56,500 nt of DNA from CAXPZW01 sp964221845 (GTDB lineage: Bacteria; Bacteroidota; Bacteroidia; Flavobacteriales_D; Sanyastnellaceae): assembly GCA_964221845.1 (NCBI GenBank), contig CAXPZW010000050.1, positions 1-56,500 on the forward strand, read 5' to 3'. This document shows, in pieces, positions 16,994 to 24,710 of the stretch (within the stretch, counting starts at the first letter, position 1; each line of letters begins with the position of its first letter). The notes beneath the pieces were generated by a model. It worked only from the letters and a program-made list of their open reading frames with translations, did no database searches and was not told where the DNA came from. Position numbers and translations under genes: made by a program.

Positions 16994-17009
16994 TTGTTGT
17001 AAACAGCAA
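16994..17009 (+). promoter_or_regulatory. Candidate operator upstream of the MarR gene
   Basis: TTGTTG and CAGCAA, separated by TAAA, form an imperfect inverted repeat ending 13 bases before the MarR start. Its place between the divergent acyloxyacyl hydrolase and MarR genes would suit autoregulation. It is short and could be chance. Confidence 0.3.
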
Positions 17010-17022
17010 TCGAAGGAATCCG

Positions 17023-17496
17023 ATGAAGAAGTATCAGTCCATCCACAATGCCAATTTGCGTATGGTAGCTGCCGTGTTGAAAGCAGGAAACGCCATTGAT
17101 GCCCGGGTTTCCTGTGTGCTGAAAACAGAAGGGCTCACCCACATCCAATTCAACATCCTGCGCATCTTGCAAGGCGCCAGCCCAGAGCCACTGTCTGCAG
17201 GACAAATCAACGAGCGCCTGATGTTCACCAAGTCCGACGTCACCCGATTGCTGGACCGCTTGGAGAAGAAAGGACTGCTCCTGCGCGAGATGTGCCCCTA
17301 CAACCGACGTAAACTGGAAATCCGCATCACCGAAGCGGGCAGCGAACTGTGCAACGCACTGCTGCCGCGCATCGAGGAAGCCACAGCGGGGTTCTACCAA
17401 GAAGTCCTTTCGGCCGAAGATCGTGACGCGGTGATCCGCGCCATGGAGGCCATCACCGAACACGCCACTCATGCCCACGATTACACACCTGATTGA
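17023..17496 (+). CDS. MarR-family transcriptional regulator
   Basis: A 157-residue winged-helix regulator. The recognition-helix region reads LSAGQINERLMFTKSDVTRLLDRLEKKGL, given here only as landmark residues LSAGQI..TKSDVTRLLDRLE, followed by the wing RREM/KLEIRITEAG. Flanking helices for dimerisation are present, so the protein is complete. The start at 17023 (MKKYQSIHN) excludes an upstream extension that reads into the opposite gene. It overlaps the pirin gene by 26 bases, so it probably controls the pirin and Tat-cupin genes. The ligand is unknown. Confidence 0.9.
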   Translation: MKKYQSIHNANLRMVAAVLKAGNAIDARVSCVLKTEGLTHIQFNILRILQGASPEPLSAGQINERLMFTKSDVTRLLDRLEKKGLLLREMCPYNRRKLEIRITEAGSELCNALLPRIEEATAGFYQEVLSAEDRDAVIRAMEAITEHATHAHDYTPD

Positions 17497-18340
17497 TGCC
17501 CCACGGGTTGCCATGGGAGACATCTTCCTCCACCAGCCCCTGCCGTACCGCGGTTTGAACATGGTGGACCCGTTCCTGCTCATCCACCACTGGGACGACG
17601 TGTTACCCGGCGGGCAGCACCAAAGCACCGTTGGCGTGGGGCCTCACCCTCACCGCGGCTTTTCGCCGGTCACTCTGGTGTTTAACGGAGGCGTGCACCA
17701 CCGCGATACCATTGGCAACGATGGCGTGGTTTACGCCGGAGGTACTCAATGGATGAACGCCGGCTCTGGCCTGGTGCACAGCGAGCGCCCCGACAAGGCC
17801 ATTGCCGAAGGCGGAGGACGCTTTGAACTGATCCAGTTTTGGGTCAACAGCCCTTCTACGGTTAAGATGGCCAAGCCCTCATACCAACCCCTCTCTGCTG
17901 AGGATACCCCTTCGCTGACCTACGACGGTGGCAAGGCCAAGGTAGGTGTGGTCAACGGGAGCTACGGGGGCAAGAAAGGCCCGATTGAAGCGACTTCGGA
18001 CATGCTCATCCTCCGTGCCGAATTGCAAGCGGGTGCCCACTGGGACTTGAACCTGCCCAAAGGCCACAACGCCTTGGTCTACCAGTTGGACGGCGAACTG
18101 CTGTACGATAGCACTACTCAGGCCGGCGCCCGCAACATGGCCGTATTTGAGCCTACCGGAGGCGTGGTGGAAATTCACGCCGTGACTGATGCCCGTCTCA
18201 TCGTGCTCACAGGAGCGGCCATTGATGAGCCTGTAGCCACCTACGGCCCGTTTGTCATGAACACCCAACGTGAAATCGTGGACGCACTCAACGACTACCA
18301 GAACGGCAAACTCGGGCACCTCCAAGAAACCTTTGAATGA
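17471..18340 (+). CDS. Pirin family protein
   Basis: A 289-residue bicupin of the pirin family. The N-terminal cupin has the metal-binding pattern PHPHRGFSPVTLVF, GVHHRD and, further on, SGLVHSERP, which supplies the His/Glu ligands. The C-terminal cupin is less conserved (LVYQLDGELL, FEPTGGVVEI). Pirins act as iron-binding regulators or quercetin dioxygenases; which applies here cannot be told. It starts inside the 3' end of the MarR gene and its stop overlaps the ATG of the next gene, so the three form an operon. A role in stress response or aromatic oxidation would be inference. Confidence 0.93.
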   Translation: MPTITHLIDAPRVAMGDIFLHQPLPYRGLNMVDPFLLIHHWDDVLPGGQHQSTVGVGPHPHRGFSPVTLVFNGGVHHRDTIGNDGVVYAGGTQWMNAGSGLVHSERPDKAIAEGGGRFELIQFWVNSPSTVKMAKPSYQPLSAEDTPSLTYDGGKAKVGVVNGSYGGKKGPIEATSDMLILRAELQAGAHWDLNLPKGHNALVYQLDGELLYDSTTQAGARNMAVFEPTGGVVEIHAVTDARLIVLTGAAIDEPVATYGPFVMNTQREIVDALNDYQNGKLGHLQETFE

Positions 18341-18933
18341 TGCAGCGACGTGCCTTTTTGAAAGCTGGCAGTGTAGCCGGAGCATTGGTGGCCACAGCTC
18401 CCGTTCAAAACCTGATCGGGTGGTTGCAACCCCGTCCTCGTATCCTGGATTTGCCAGCCGATGAAGTACATGTTCGCCACGGCGGATGGCGCCAGCCGGG
18501 TCGATTTGCGCTCGCAGGCATGCCAGAACTGCGTAAGTTCCAACGCAACGTCTACCTGGCCAATGGCTGCGAAGCCTCAGGCCAAGACCTCAAACAACTG
18601 CGCCTGCAGTGGAAGCAAGAGTGGGTGCAAGTCTGCACCACGCAGGAATCGGTCTTCGTGGGCGACAGCTACCACACCCGAAACGTACTTGGAGATGGGC
18701 GCAATGAAGCGCTCAAACTCCCAAACGGGCTTCACTTGCACGTGGGAACGCTAGAAGGCAGCCACATCCTGTTGCCCGATGCCCGCGCGCTTGTGGTGCC
18801 GCTGGACGGTGCCTTTGAGCACGATGGCCAGCCGGTAAGCTTTGAGCAAGCCTTGGTGGTCCCAGCCGGTCGCATGACCCGTATTGAGGGTCGCGGTGTG
18901 CGCTTTGCGATTTTGAGTGCTGCTGCGGTTTAG
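18337..18933 (+). CDS. Tat-exported cupin-like protein of unknown function
   Basis: A 198-residue protein with a twin-arginine signal (QRRAFLKAGS, then a hydrophobic stretch to about residue 26). I do not know the family. Its last 50 residues, ALVVPLDGAFEHDG..QALVVPAGRM..IEG..VRFAILSAAA, line up strand for strand with the C-terminal cupin of the neighbouring pirin (ALVYQLDGELLYDS..MAVFEPTGGVVEIHA..ARLIVLTGAA). It may be an exported single-cupin relative of pirin. The metal-ligand histidines of the pirin N-domain are not evident. The start overlaps the pirin stop (ATGATG). Confidence 0.75.
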   Translation: MMQRRAFLKAGSVAGALVATAPVQNLIGWLQPRPRILDLPADEVHVRHGGWRQPGRFALAGMPELRKFQRNVYLANGCEASGQDLKQLRLQWKQEWVQVCTTQESVFVGDSYHTRNVLGDGRNEALKLPNGLHLHVGTLEGSHILLPDARALVVPLDGAFEHDGQPVSFEQALVVPAGRMTRIEGRGVRFAILSAAAV

Positions 18934-19403
18934 CCGCGGTGGAGGTCTGACTTTCCTCCAGTTTTTTCGAGCAGGGCTACGCCCTCGATATGCATGCCAT
19001 GGCCAAAGGCCTTGCACATGTCGTACACGGTAAGTGCGGCGGTAGTTACCCCGGTGAGCGCTTCCATTTCCACACCGGTTTGGCCGTCCACCTTCACGGT
19101 GCATGTGATCACGAGTTGATGGTCTTTGGGTGTGATCTGAACGTCCACTCCGGTGATGGGCAGCGGATGGCACAACGGAATCAACTGCGCGCATTGCTTC
19201 ACACCTTGGATGCCGGCAATCACGGCAATATCCATCACTGAACCTTTCTTGGTCGCAAACCCGCCCGCTTGCAGGGCTTCCCACATGTCCGGCTCAAACA
19301 CGACGGTGCCGCATGCGGTTGCAGTACGTCGGGTCACGGCCTTGTCGCCCACGTCAACCATGCGGGGCTTTCCAGATTCATCGAGGTGCGAAAAGGAGCT
19401 CAT
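18930..19403 (-). CDS. moaC: Cyclic pyranopterin monophosphate synthase MoaC
   Basis: MoaC acts after MoaA to form cyclic pyranopterin monophosphate, the first stable molybdenum cofactor intermediate. The 157-residue protein has the typical length and shows KKGSVMDIAVIAGIQGVK, CAQLIPLCHPLPI, GVEMEALTGV and VYDMCKAFGHGM. The start overlaps the moeA stop by four bases. Its stop overlaps the stop of the convergent Tat-cupin gene. Confidence 0.97.
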   Translation of the reverse strand: MSSFSHLDESGKPRMVDVGDKAVTRRTATACGTVVFEPDMWEALQAGGFATKKGSVMDIAVIAGIQGVKQCAQLIPLCHPLPITGVDVQITPKDHQLVITCTVKVDGQTGVEMEALTGVTTAALTVYDMCKAFGHGMHIEGVALLEKTGGKSDLHRG

Positions 19404-20584
19404 GCGGGAAAGGGGTAAAAAGGCACCAAGGTGCCTGCTGGAAATTCAGTCTGATCGGCGTCAAGTTCCACAAAGCCATCCACATCTACCAGTCCAGCCA
19501 GGTCGCCAGAACCTTGCGTAGGCGAGGGGATGGCAAGCAAGCGCCCTTGTTGAGGACGGGCTTGCACCGGTAGGAATTGCGTCAATGAGGGGCGAAAGGA
19601 GACGGCGTCGGTCAATACGGCGTAGTCCGGTTGGGTAGGTTGGCCTAGGCTATGGGTCAACCAAGGCAGCGCATAGCGCATCATGCCAAAGGTGGCCGAC
19701 ACCGGGTTGCCTGGCAGGGCGAACACCACAGTCTTTCCCGTAGAGCCAAACCAAAACGGCTTGCCGGGCCGTTGGGCCACGTGGTGAAAGAGCTTGGCTA
19801 CACCCAGCGCTTCCATGATTTCTGGAACGTGGTCTTTTTTGCCTTTGGAAACCCCACCGCTCAGCACCACCATGCCCCCAGCGTTGAGCACGGGGCCAAG
19901 GGCTTTGCGCATTTCTGCGGGGTCATCGTGCAGGTGCAGGAGTTGGGGGGTGAGTCCTGCACGCCTGGCCAAATCGGCCAAGACATGCACATTGCTGCGT
20001 CGGATTTGATGGGGGGCAGGCATCTCGGTGATGTCCACCAATTCGTTGCCGGTACTTACGATGGCGCATGGCGGTAACGTGAATACTGGCACCTCCGCAT
20101 ATCCTTCGGTGGCCAACACCCCAATGATGCCCGGATGAATACGTGTGCCAGCGTCCACAAGCAAATCGCCCGCACGGCGATCAGTGCCTTGGCGGTGAAT
20201 GTGCTGGCCAAGTGCGGCGTCGCGGCCAAGGGTGACCACGCCGTGATTCAGTACATAGTGTTCAACAGGGATCACAGTGTCGGTGCCGTGGGGAAGGACT
20301 GCGCCCGTCATGATTTCCAAACACCCGTTGGCATCGGTCAAAGTCAGGGGTGCGTCTCCGGCGAATTGTGTGCCTTTCACCAACAGGTGGTCACCGGCTT
20401 TGTGATGGCCCAGTTGTACCGCAATGCCGTCCATCATCACCCGGTCAAAAGGCGGAAAGTCTTGGGTGGCGAATACATCTTCGGCCAAGATGCGGCCTGC
20501 AGCTTCGGCAAGCGGAATGTGTTCCATTTGCGGTTTCCAGGGCTGTCCTTGGATGTGCTGCCATGCTTGTTCAACGCTGATCAT
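19400..20584 (-). CDS. moeA: Molybdopterin molybdotransferase MoeA
   Basis: MoeA inserts molybdate into adenylylated molybdopterin. The 394-residue protein has the usual four-domain length, with DFPPFDRVMMDGIAV, TGAVLPHGTDTVIPVE, STGNELV, GGVSKGKKDHV and ALPGNPVSATF. It overlaps moaA upstream and moaC downstream by four bases each, so the three are coupled. The partner adenylyltransferase (Mog/MoaB) is not in the window. Confidence 0.97.
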   Translation of the reverse strand: MISVEQAWQHIQGQPWKPQMEHIPLAEAAGRILAEDVFATQDFPPFDRVMMDGIAVQLGHHKAGDHLLVKGTQFAGDAPLTLTDANGCLEIMTGAVLPHGTDTVIPVEHYVLNHGVVTLGRDAALGQHIHRQGTDRRAGDLLVDAGTRIHPGIIGVLATEGYAEVPVFTLPPCAIVSTGNELVDITEMPAPHQIRRSNVHVLADLARRAGLTPQLLHLHDDPAEMRKALGPVLNAGGMVVLSGGVSKGKKDHVPEIMEALGVAKLFHHVAQRPGKPFWFGSTGKTVVFALPGNPVSATFGMMRYALPWLTHSLGQPTQPDYAVLTDAVSFRPSLTQFLPVQARPQQGRLLAIPSPTQGSGDLAGLVDVDGFVELDADQTEFPAGTLVPFYPFPA

Positions 20585-21576
20585 CCGCCTATGGTAGCCA
20601 TGGACTCACGTGAGGAGGCAGCTGCTTCTGCCGCAAAGCCATCGACGGCTTTTCCTTGGATGGTCCGGGTGATCAATGCGAGCAGTTCGCGGTCGGTCAT
20701 TCCGCCGCGCATGGCGTCGCGTAGAGACAGTTCGTTTTTGGCGTACAGGCAAGTGCGCAAATCGCCTTCTGGCGTGACGCGCAGGCGGTTGCACGTGCCG
20801 CAAAACGAGCGTGAGAAGGCAGGTATGATTCCAACAGAACCCACCATGTCTGGTTCGCTGTACCGTTGTGCCGTTCCGGATGAGGAAGGGCCAATGGCTT
20901 TCAATGTGGGATAAGCGGATTGCAAGTGTGCCAAGATGTCCCCTGCCACAAACTTAGGCGGGTGGGACTTGCCGCCGTTGAACGGCATCTCTTCCAGGAA
21001 GCGCACTGCTACCCTGTGCGTGCGTGCGAGTTCGGTGAGCTCGATCCATTCCTCAGGGTCGGCGTCGGGCAGGGCCACGGCGTTGATCTTGAGGTTCCAG
21101 CCAGGTTCCAACAAGGCCACCAAGCAATCGTGCACCTGGGCAAAGAGGTCACGACGCGCTATGTCATTGAAGCGCTCAGGGCGCAAGGTGTCTAGACTGA
21201 GGTTGATGTCGCGAATGCCCAGTTCTTGGAGGACTGGGAGGTGAGGCAGGGTGCACGTGCCGTTTGTGGTGATCGCGATGTTCAGCCCTTCAAACGCTGA
21301 CAGCGTGCGTAAAAGCACAGGAAGGTCCTTTCGTAAAAAGGGCTCACCGCCGGTCAGTCGCACCCGCTTCAGGCCAGCTCCGTGGAGTACGCCCACCAAG
21401 CGACGCATCTCCTCAAACGACAACAAGGAGTCCCTTCGCACCCAATTGAGCCCTTCGGCGGGCATGCAATAGGTGCAACGCAGGTTGCAGCGGTCGGTCA
21501 CGGCCAACCGCAAATAGTCAAGCGTACGTCCGTGGCGATCAGCCAGCGGCAGGGTTGGGGTAGAGGTCGGATTCAT
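20581..21576 (-). CDS. moaA: GTP 3',8-cyclase MoaA
   Basis: A radical SAM enzyme that rearranges GTP in the first step of molybdenum cofactor synthesis. The N-terminal cluster motif TDRCNLRCTYC has Cys30, Cys34 and Cys37. The second 4Fe-4S site is in FCGTCNRLRVTPEGDLRTC. The protein ends in double glycine (ATIGG), which MoaA needs. I use the ATG at 21576; a GTG four codons earlier is possible. The start lies 38 bases inside the preceding DUF7009-like gene. Confidence 0.96.
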   Translation of the reverse strand: MNPTSTPTLPLADRHGRTLDYLRLAVTDRCNLRCTYCMPAEGLNWVRRDSLLSFEEMRRLVGVLHGAGLKRVRLTGGEPFLRKDLPVLLRTLSAFEGLNIAITTNGTCTLPHLPVLQELGIRDINLSLDTLRPERFNDIARRDLFAQVHDCLVALLEPGWNLKINAVALPDADPEEWIELTELARTHRVAVRFLEEMPFNGGKSHPPKFVAGDILAHLQSAYPTLKAIGPSSSGTAQRYSEPDMVGSVGIIPAFSRSFCGTCNRLRVTPEGDLRTCLYAKNELSLRDAMRGGMTDRELLALITRTIQGKAVDGFAAEAAASSRESMATIGG

Positions 21577-21907
21577 CTTCGTCCACACGCGCTTTCATGC
21601 ACTGAAAGTCCTTTTCGATCAACACCGACAGTTGGCCGCCTTCGGGCAGTTCAAGCGCCGTGCTGATCCCTACTTCGTCGGTGCCGGCCCAGCTGCGGCC
21701 GAGTTCTTCGGGAATCGCCACTTGGATGCCGTTTTCCAGGACAAACGCTTGCACGTCGTCCACACATTCCAAAATGATCGAGTAATCAAAGAAGTCGCCG
21801 CTGGGGAACTGCGTGGTTTCCAGCAGCAGCCCTTGGTCGCACAACGAAGTCACCTCTGAGCGCCCCAGCCGCAAGCGGAGGGAATTGCCTTTGATGCGGA
21901 TCTTCAT
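21539..21907 (-). CDS. DUF7009-like small cytoplasmic protein
   Basis: A 122-residue protein that starts MKIRIKGNSLRLRLGRSEV and ends acidic (DEDESDLYPNPAAG). It resembles a small protein family of Bacteroidota found next to moaA or ybjQ genes (DUF7009, from memory). There is no signal or membrane segment. The predicted fold is short beta strands with the recurrent LLLETTQFPSG and LELPEGGQLSV. TACATTGG, a -7-like box, ends four bases before the ATG. The 38-base overlap with moaA suggests co-expression with cofactor synthesis, but its role is not known. Confidence 0.75.
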   Translation of the reverse strand: MKIRIKGNSLRLRLGRSEVTSLCDQGLLLETTQFPSGDFFDYSIILECVDDVQAFVLENGIQVAIPEELGRSWAGTDEVGISTALELPEGGQLSVLIEKDFQCMKARVDEDESDLYPNPAAG

Positions 21908-21924
21908 ACCGCCAATGTAGGGAT

Positions 21925-22245
21925 TCAGGCGAGTTTTACCGCGGTGCCGCTGGAGGTCACCATGAGCATGGATCCGTTGTTGCCAATGGTCTCATAATCA
22001 AGGTCAACACCCAAAATGGCATCAGCGCCAAGCATGCGGGCTTGCTCTTCCATTTCGCGCAGGGCATGGTCCTTGGCTTCGCGCAAGACGCGTTGGTACT
22101 CACCCGAGCGGCCACCCACGATGTCGCGGATGTTGGCAAAGAAGTCTTTGAAGAAGTTGGCACCGATGATGGCCTCGCCGGTCACCACGCCCAAGTAGCG
22201 GTCGGCGATCTTGCCGTCAATACCGTTGGTAGTTGTTACAATCAC
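21925..22245 (-). CDS. ybjQ: YbjQ-family (UPF0145) protein
   Basis: A 106-residue protein of the YbjQ/UPF0145 family, which forms pentameric rings and is labelled as putative heavy-metal binding; its function is unproven. It shows GEAIIGANFFKDFFANIRD, GGRSGEYQRVL, ALREMEEQA and LGADAILGVDLDYE. I take the GTG at 22245 as start (MIVTTTNGID) because E. coli YbjQ has the same length and begins at this point; the upstream extension has no similarity. It lies 17 bases upstream of the DUF7009-like gene. Confidence 0.9.
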   Translation of the reverse strand: MIVTTTNGIDGKIADRYLGVVTGEAIIGANFFKDFFANIRDIVGGRSGEYQRVLREAKDHALREMEEQARMLGADAILGVDLDYETIGNNGSMLMVTSSGTAVKLA

Positions 22246-22327
22246 AGTTGCAGAATTTGCCCAGAATGTACATTCCCGTATGCCTTGAGGCAAGCTGCGG
22301 GAGGGAGGTTTGGGGATTTTTGGGGAG

Positions 22328-22684
22328 CTACCAGAGCACGGCTGCCACAATCGCCCCGGCCACAAGCACCATCATCATCCCACCACACAAACGGTACTTC
22401 TCCACGCGTTGGCACAGGTAGAACCCGATCACAATCGGGACCATGCTTACGGTGATGATTTTGGTTTGGTAGATGTCAGTGCCCAAAAACACCTTGTCTA
22501 CGAAGTAGTAAAAGTCTGTGTCGTTCGCCAGGCGCCAGTATTGGCCAAACCCCCAGAATCCGAGGACGGCACACAACAGCCCGAGCAACACGCCCAAGCC
22601 AAAATGATCCGGCAGACCGCCACGCTTGGGGGGCAAGTCCGGGTTTTCGTCGATCACGTGTTCCAATTCGCTCAAATGTCCCAT
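22328..22684 (-). CDS. Small membrane protein with three hydrophobic segments
   Basis: A 118-residue protein with a hydrophilic N-terminus (MGHLSELEHVIDENPDLPP) and hydrophobic stretches at about residues 29-47, 75-90 and 100-117. Between the first two is a soluble loop rich in Tyr and Asp. I cannot assign a family. The start lies inside the 3' end of surE (13-base overlap), so it is co-transcribed; small membrane proteins in this position after surE are seen in other Bacteroidota, as far as I recall. Confidence 0.75.
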   Translation of the reverse strand: MGHLSELEHVIDENPDLPPKRGGLPDHFGLGVLLGLLCAVLGFWGFGQYWRLANDTDFYYFVDKVFLGTDIYQTKIITVSMVPIVIGFYLCQRVEKYRLCGGMMMVLVAGAIVAAVLW

Positions 22685-23451
22685 TCGTTAAGCGCGCCCA
22701 TGGCGTGGTGCGCGGTGAGGTCGTAGTGCACGGGCACCACCGAGACGTAGCCGTGCTCGAGCGCCCATTCGTCGGTGTCTTCGCCCTTGTCTTTGTTGTT
22801 GAACTCGCCGGTCATCCAGAAGTAGGGCTTGCCCGAAGGGTCGTGGCGCTTTTCAAAGGCGTCGCTCCAAAAGGCCTTGGCTTGGCGGCAAATCTTGATG
22901 CCCTTGATTTCAGACTCGGGCAGGCGCGGGATGTTGACGTTCAAGCAGGTGGAGTTGGGGAAGCGGTTGGCCAGCGCGGCTTTGGCCATGCGTCTAGCAA
23001 TGCTTTTGGCCGCGTCGAAGTCGGCTTCCGCGGCGTGGTCCAACAGCGAGAATCCGATACTCGGAATGCCTTCTACCGCTCCTTCAACAGCAGCACTCAT
23101 CGTACCGGAGTAGATCACATTGATGGAGCTGTTGCTCCCGTGGTTGATGCCCGAAACCAGCAAGTCCGGCGTGCGCCCTTTGAGCACATGGTAGATGGCG
23201 AGTTTGACGCAATCCACCGGCGTGCCTGTGGTGGAAAAGGTCTGCACGCTGCCGGGCAAGGGAGACTTAAGCTCCTCGATGCGCAGGATGTTGCCAATGG
23301 TCACCGCGTGCCCCATCCCGCTCTGCGGACTGTCGGGGGCCACCACGACCACTTCGCCAAGGTCCGCGACGGCTTCCACCAAACTGCGGATGCCTTTGGC
23401 GGTGACGCCGTCGTCGTTGGTCACCAGGATGAGGGGCTTGCGTGCTTCCAT
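22672..23451 (-). CDS. surE: 5'/3'-nucleotidase SurE
   Basis: SurE removes phosphate from nucleoside monophosphates and is linked to stationary-phase survival. The 259-residue protein has the metal-binding LVTNDDG with Asp13 and Asp14, VVAPDSPQSGMGHAVT, STTGTPVDCVKLA and SGINHGSN, all family hallmarks. It is the first gene of a minus-strand run that continues to moaC. TAAGTTTG, a perfect -7 box, lies just before the ATG. Confidence 0.97.
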   Translation of the reverse strand: MEARKPLILVTNDDGVTAKGIRSLVEAVADLGEVVVVAPDSPQSGMGHAVTIGNILRIEELKSPLPGSVQTFSTTGTPVDCVKLAIYHVLKGRTPDLLVSGINHGSNSSINVIYSGTMSAAVEGAVEGIPSIGFSLLDHAAEADFDAAKSIARRMAKAALANRFPNSTCLNVNIPRLPESEIKGIKICRQAKAFWSDAFEKRHDPSGKPYFWMTGEFNNKDKGEDTDEWALEHGYVSVVPVHYDLTAHHAMGALNEWDI

Positions 23452-23455
23452 GGCG

Positions 23456-23463
23456 CAAACTTA
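23456..23463 (-). promoter_or_regulatory. -7 promoter box of surE
   Basis: TAAGTTTG fits the Bacteroidota -7 consensus TAnnTTTG exactly. Only four bases (CGCC) separate it from the surE ATG, so the transcript would start at or next to the start codon. A -33 TTTG is only found 25 bases upstream, which is longer than usual. Confidence 0.45.
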
Positions 23464-23555
23464 CGCCACCTGTGCGTGATGGAAGTGTCAAAAAAGCCAA
23501 CGAATTTTGAACTGTGGGTGTACCAAAGCACCCGCCTCTGCGTTATCGAGTTGGC

Positions 23556-24158
23556 ATGCTTCGCCTCAACCACATGATCGCCATTGCTGCGCTGCTGATC
23601 GCCTCCTTGGGCTTTGGGCAGGGCCATCCCCTGTTGGAGTCGTTCTCGGCCATCCAAGTCGACGATCACATTCAGCTGGATTTTGCCATCATCGGCGGGG
23701 GAAGCTGCAATGGGGTGCAACTGCTGCGCAGTTCGGACGGTGTCCAATTCTTCCGCATCGATGAAATCCAAGGCATCTGTGGCGGATCAGAGTTCACCGA
23801 GCATTACACCCTGCTGGATGAATCGCCCTTGCAAGCCACCACCAACCACTACAAACTCGTCCTCGGTTTCCAAGGCGAATCGCAGGTGATTCAGCTCAAC
23901 TTTGTGCCCCTCAACGCGGGATTCAATGTCTTTCCAAACCCAGTGCAAGACTGGGCTGTACTCAAGTGGGACAACCCCACCGGCGTCCAATTCATCGTTG
24001 ACATCTACAACCTCTCGGGCCACGAAGTGGAACACGCAGAGGGCATCACCAGCTCGGAGATCTTCCTCCAGCTTCGCGACTTTCTGCCAGGCACTTACAT
24101 CTTCCAATTGATAGGCGAAGACGGCCGGCGCATCACCGGCAAGTTCATCCGGGTATAA
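23556..24158 (+). CDS. Small secreted protein with type IX secretion C-terminal domain
   Basis: A 200-residue exported protein. A signal peptide occupies about the first 27 residues (MLRLNHMIAIAALLIASLGFGQ). The middle part (LLRSSDGVQFFRIDEIQG, TNHYKLVLGF) resembles the Ig-like module that often precedes sorting domains. The end, from FNVFPNPVQDWAVL to RRITGKFIRV, is a type A sorting domain of the type IX secretion system, with IYNLSGHEV and FLPGTYIFQL. I start at the ATG at 23556; an ATG at 23574 is equally possible. No enzymatic domain is present; a surface or adhesive role is a guess. Confidence 0.87.
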   Translation: MLRLNHMIAIAALLIASLGFGQGHPLLESFSAIQVDDHIQLDFAIIGGGSCNGVQLLRSSDGVQFFRIDEIQGICGGSEFTEHYTLLDESPLQATTNHYKLVLGFQGESQVIQLNFVPLNAGFNVFPNPVQDWAVLKWDNPTGVQFIVDIYNLSGHEVEHAEGITSSEIFLQLRDFLPGTYIFQLIGEDGRRITGKFIRV

Positions 24159-24220
24159 CTGGTGTAAAACTCGACAACCCGCGTCCTGGGATTGTCAGCC
24201 CCTTCGGCGAATTTGAGGCC

Positions 24221-24631
24221 ATGGTTCGACAATACGCACTCACCCTGCCGCCCAAGCCGCGCGGCTGCCACTTGATCACCCGCGACATCCTCGAAGAAGT
24301 CGAACTCCCGGCCTTTGGCCTGATGCACGTGTTCATCCGTCACACTTCAGCCGGGCTCACCCTCAATGAAAACGCAGATCCCACCGCCCGACGAGACCTC
24401 GCCACCGGGCTGGATCGGCTCGCCCCCGACGGCGCCGACTGGATGACCCACACCTCCGAGGGGCCGGACGATATGCCCGCACACATCAAAGCCACTTTGG
24501 TGGGCAGCTCGGTCATGATCCCCATCACCGAATACCGCCTGAACCTGGGGACGTGGCAAGGCATCTACCTCTGTGAGTTTCGGAACAATGGAGGGGCGAG
24601 GGAGTTGGTGGTGACCACGACGGGGGAGTAG
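24221..24631 (+). CDS. yjbQ: YjbQ-family protein (UPF0047)
   Basis: A 136-residue protein of the YjbQ/UPF0047 family, reported to have weak thiamine-phosphate synthase activity. The conserved features are HVFIRHTSAGLTLNENADPT, the HTSEGPDDMPAHIKATL segment with its His, and LGTWQGIYLCEFRN. The length is normal. The gene stands alone between the secreted protein and the methyltransferase on the opposite strand. Confidence 0.94.
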   Translation: MVRQYALTLPPKPRGCHLITRDILEEVELPAFGLMHVFIRHTSAGLTLNENADPTARRDLATGLDRLAPDGADWMTHTSEGPDDMPAHIKATLVGSSVMIPITEYRLNLGTWQGIYLCEFRNNGGARELVVTTTGE

Positions 24632-24644
24632 GCTAGTGGAAGGG

Positions 24645-24668
24645 TTTAGTGCAAGTCTTTAGTGCAAG
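24645..24668 (+). repeat. Short tandem duplication TTTAGTGCAAG x2
   Basis: TTTAGTGCAAG occurs at 24645-24655 and again at 24658-24668 (period 13), between yjbQ and the convergent methyltransferase gene. The second copy is followed by GCACTGC, allowing a small GTGC-AAG-GCAC hairpin. It has no evident function and may be a replication slip. Confidence 0.5.
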
Positions 24669-24710
24669 GCACTGCAGAAAACCGATCTTCTATGGAATGG
24701 AGAAACCTGG

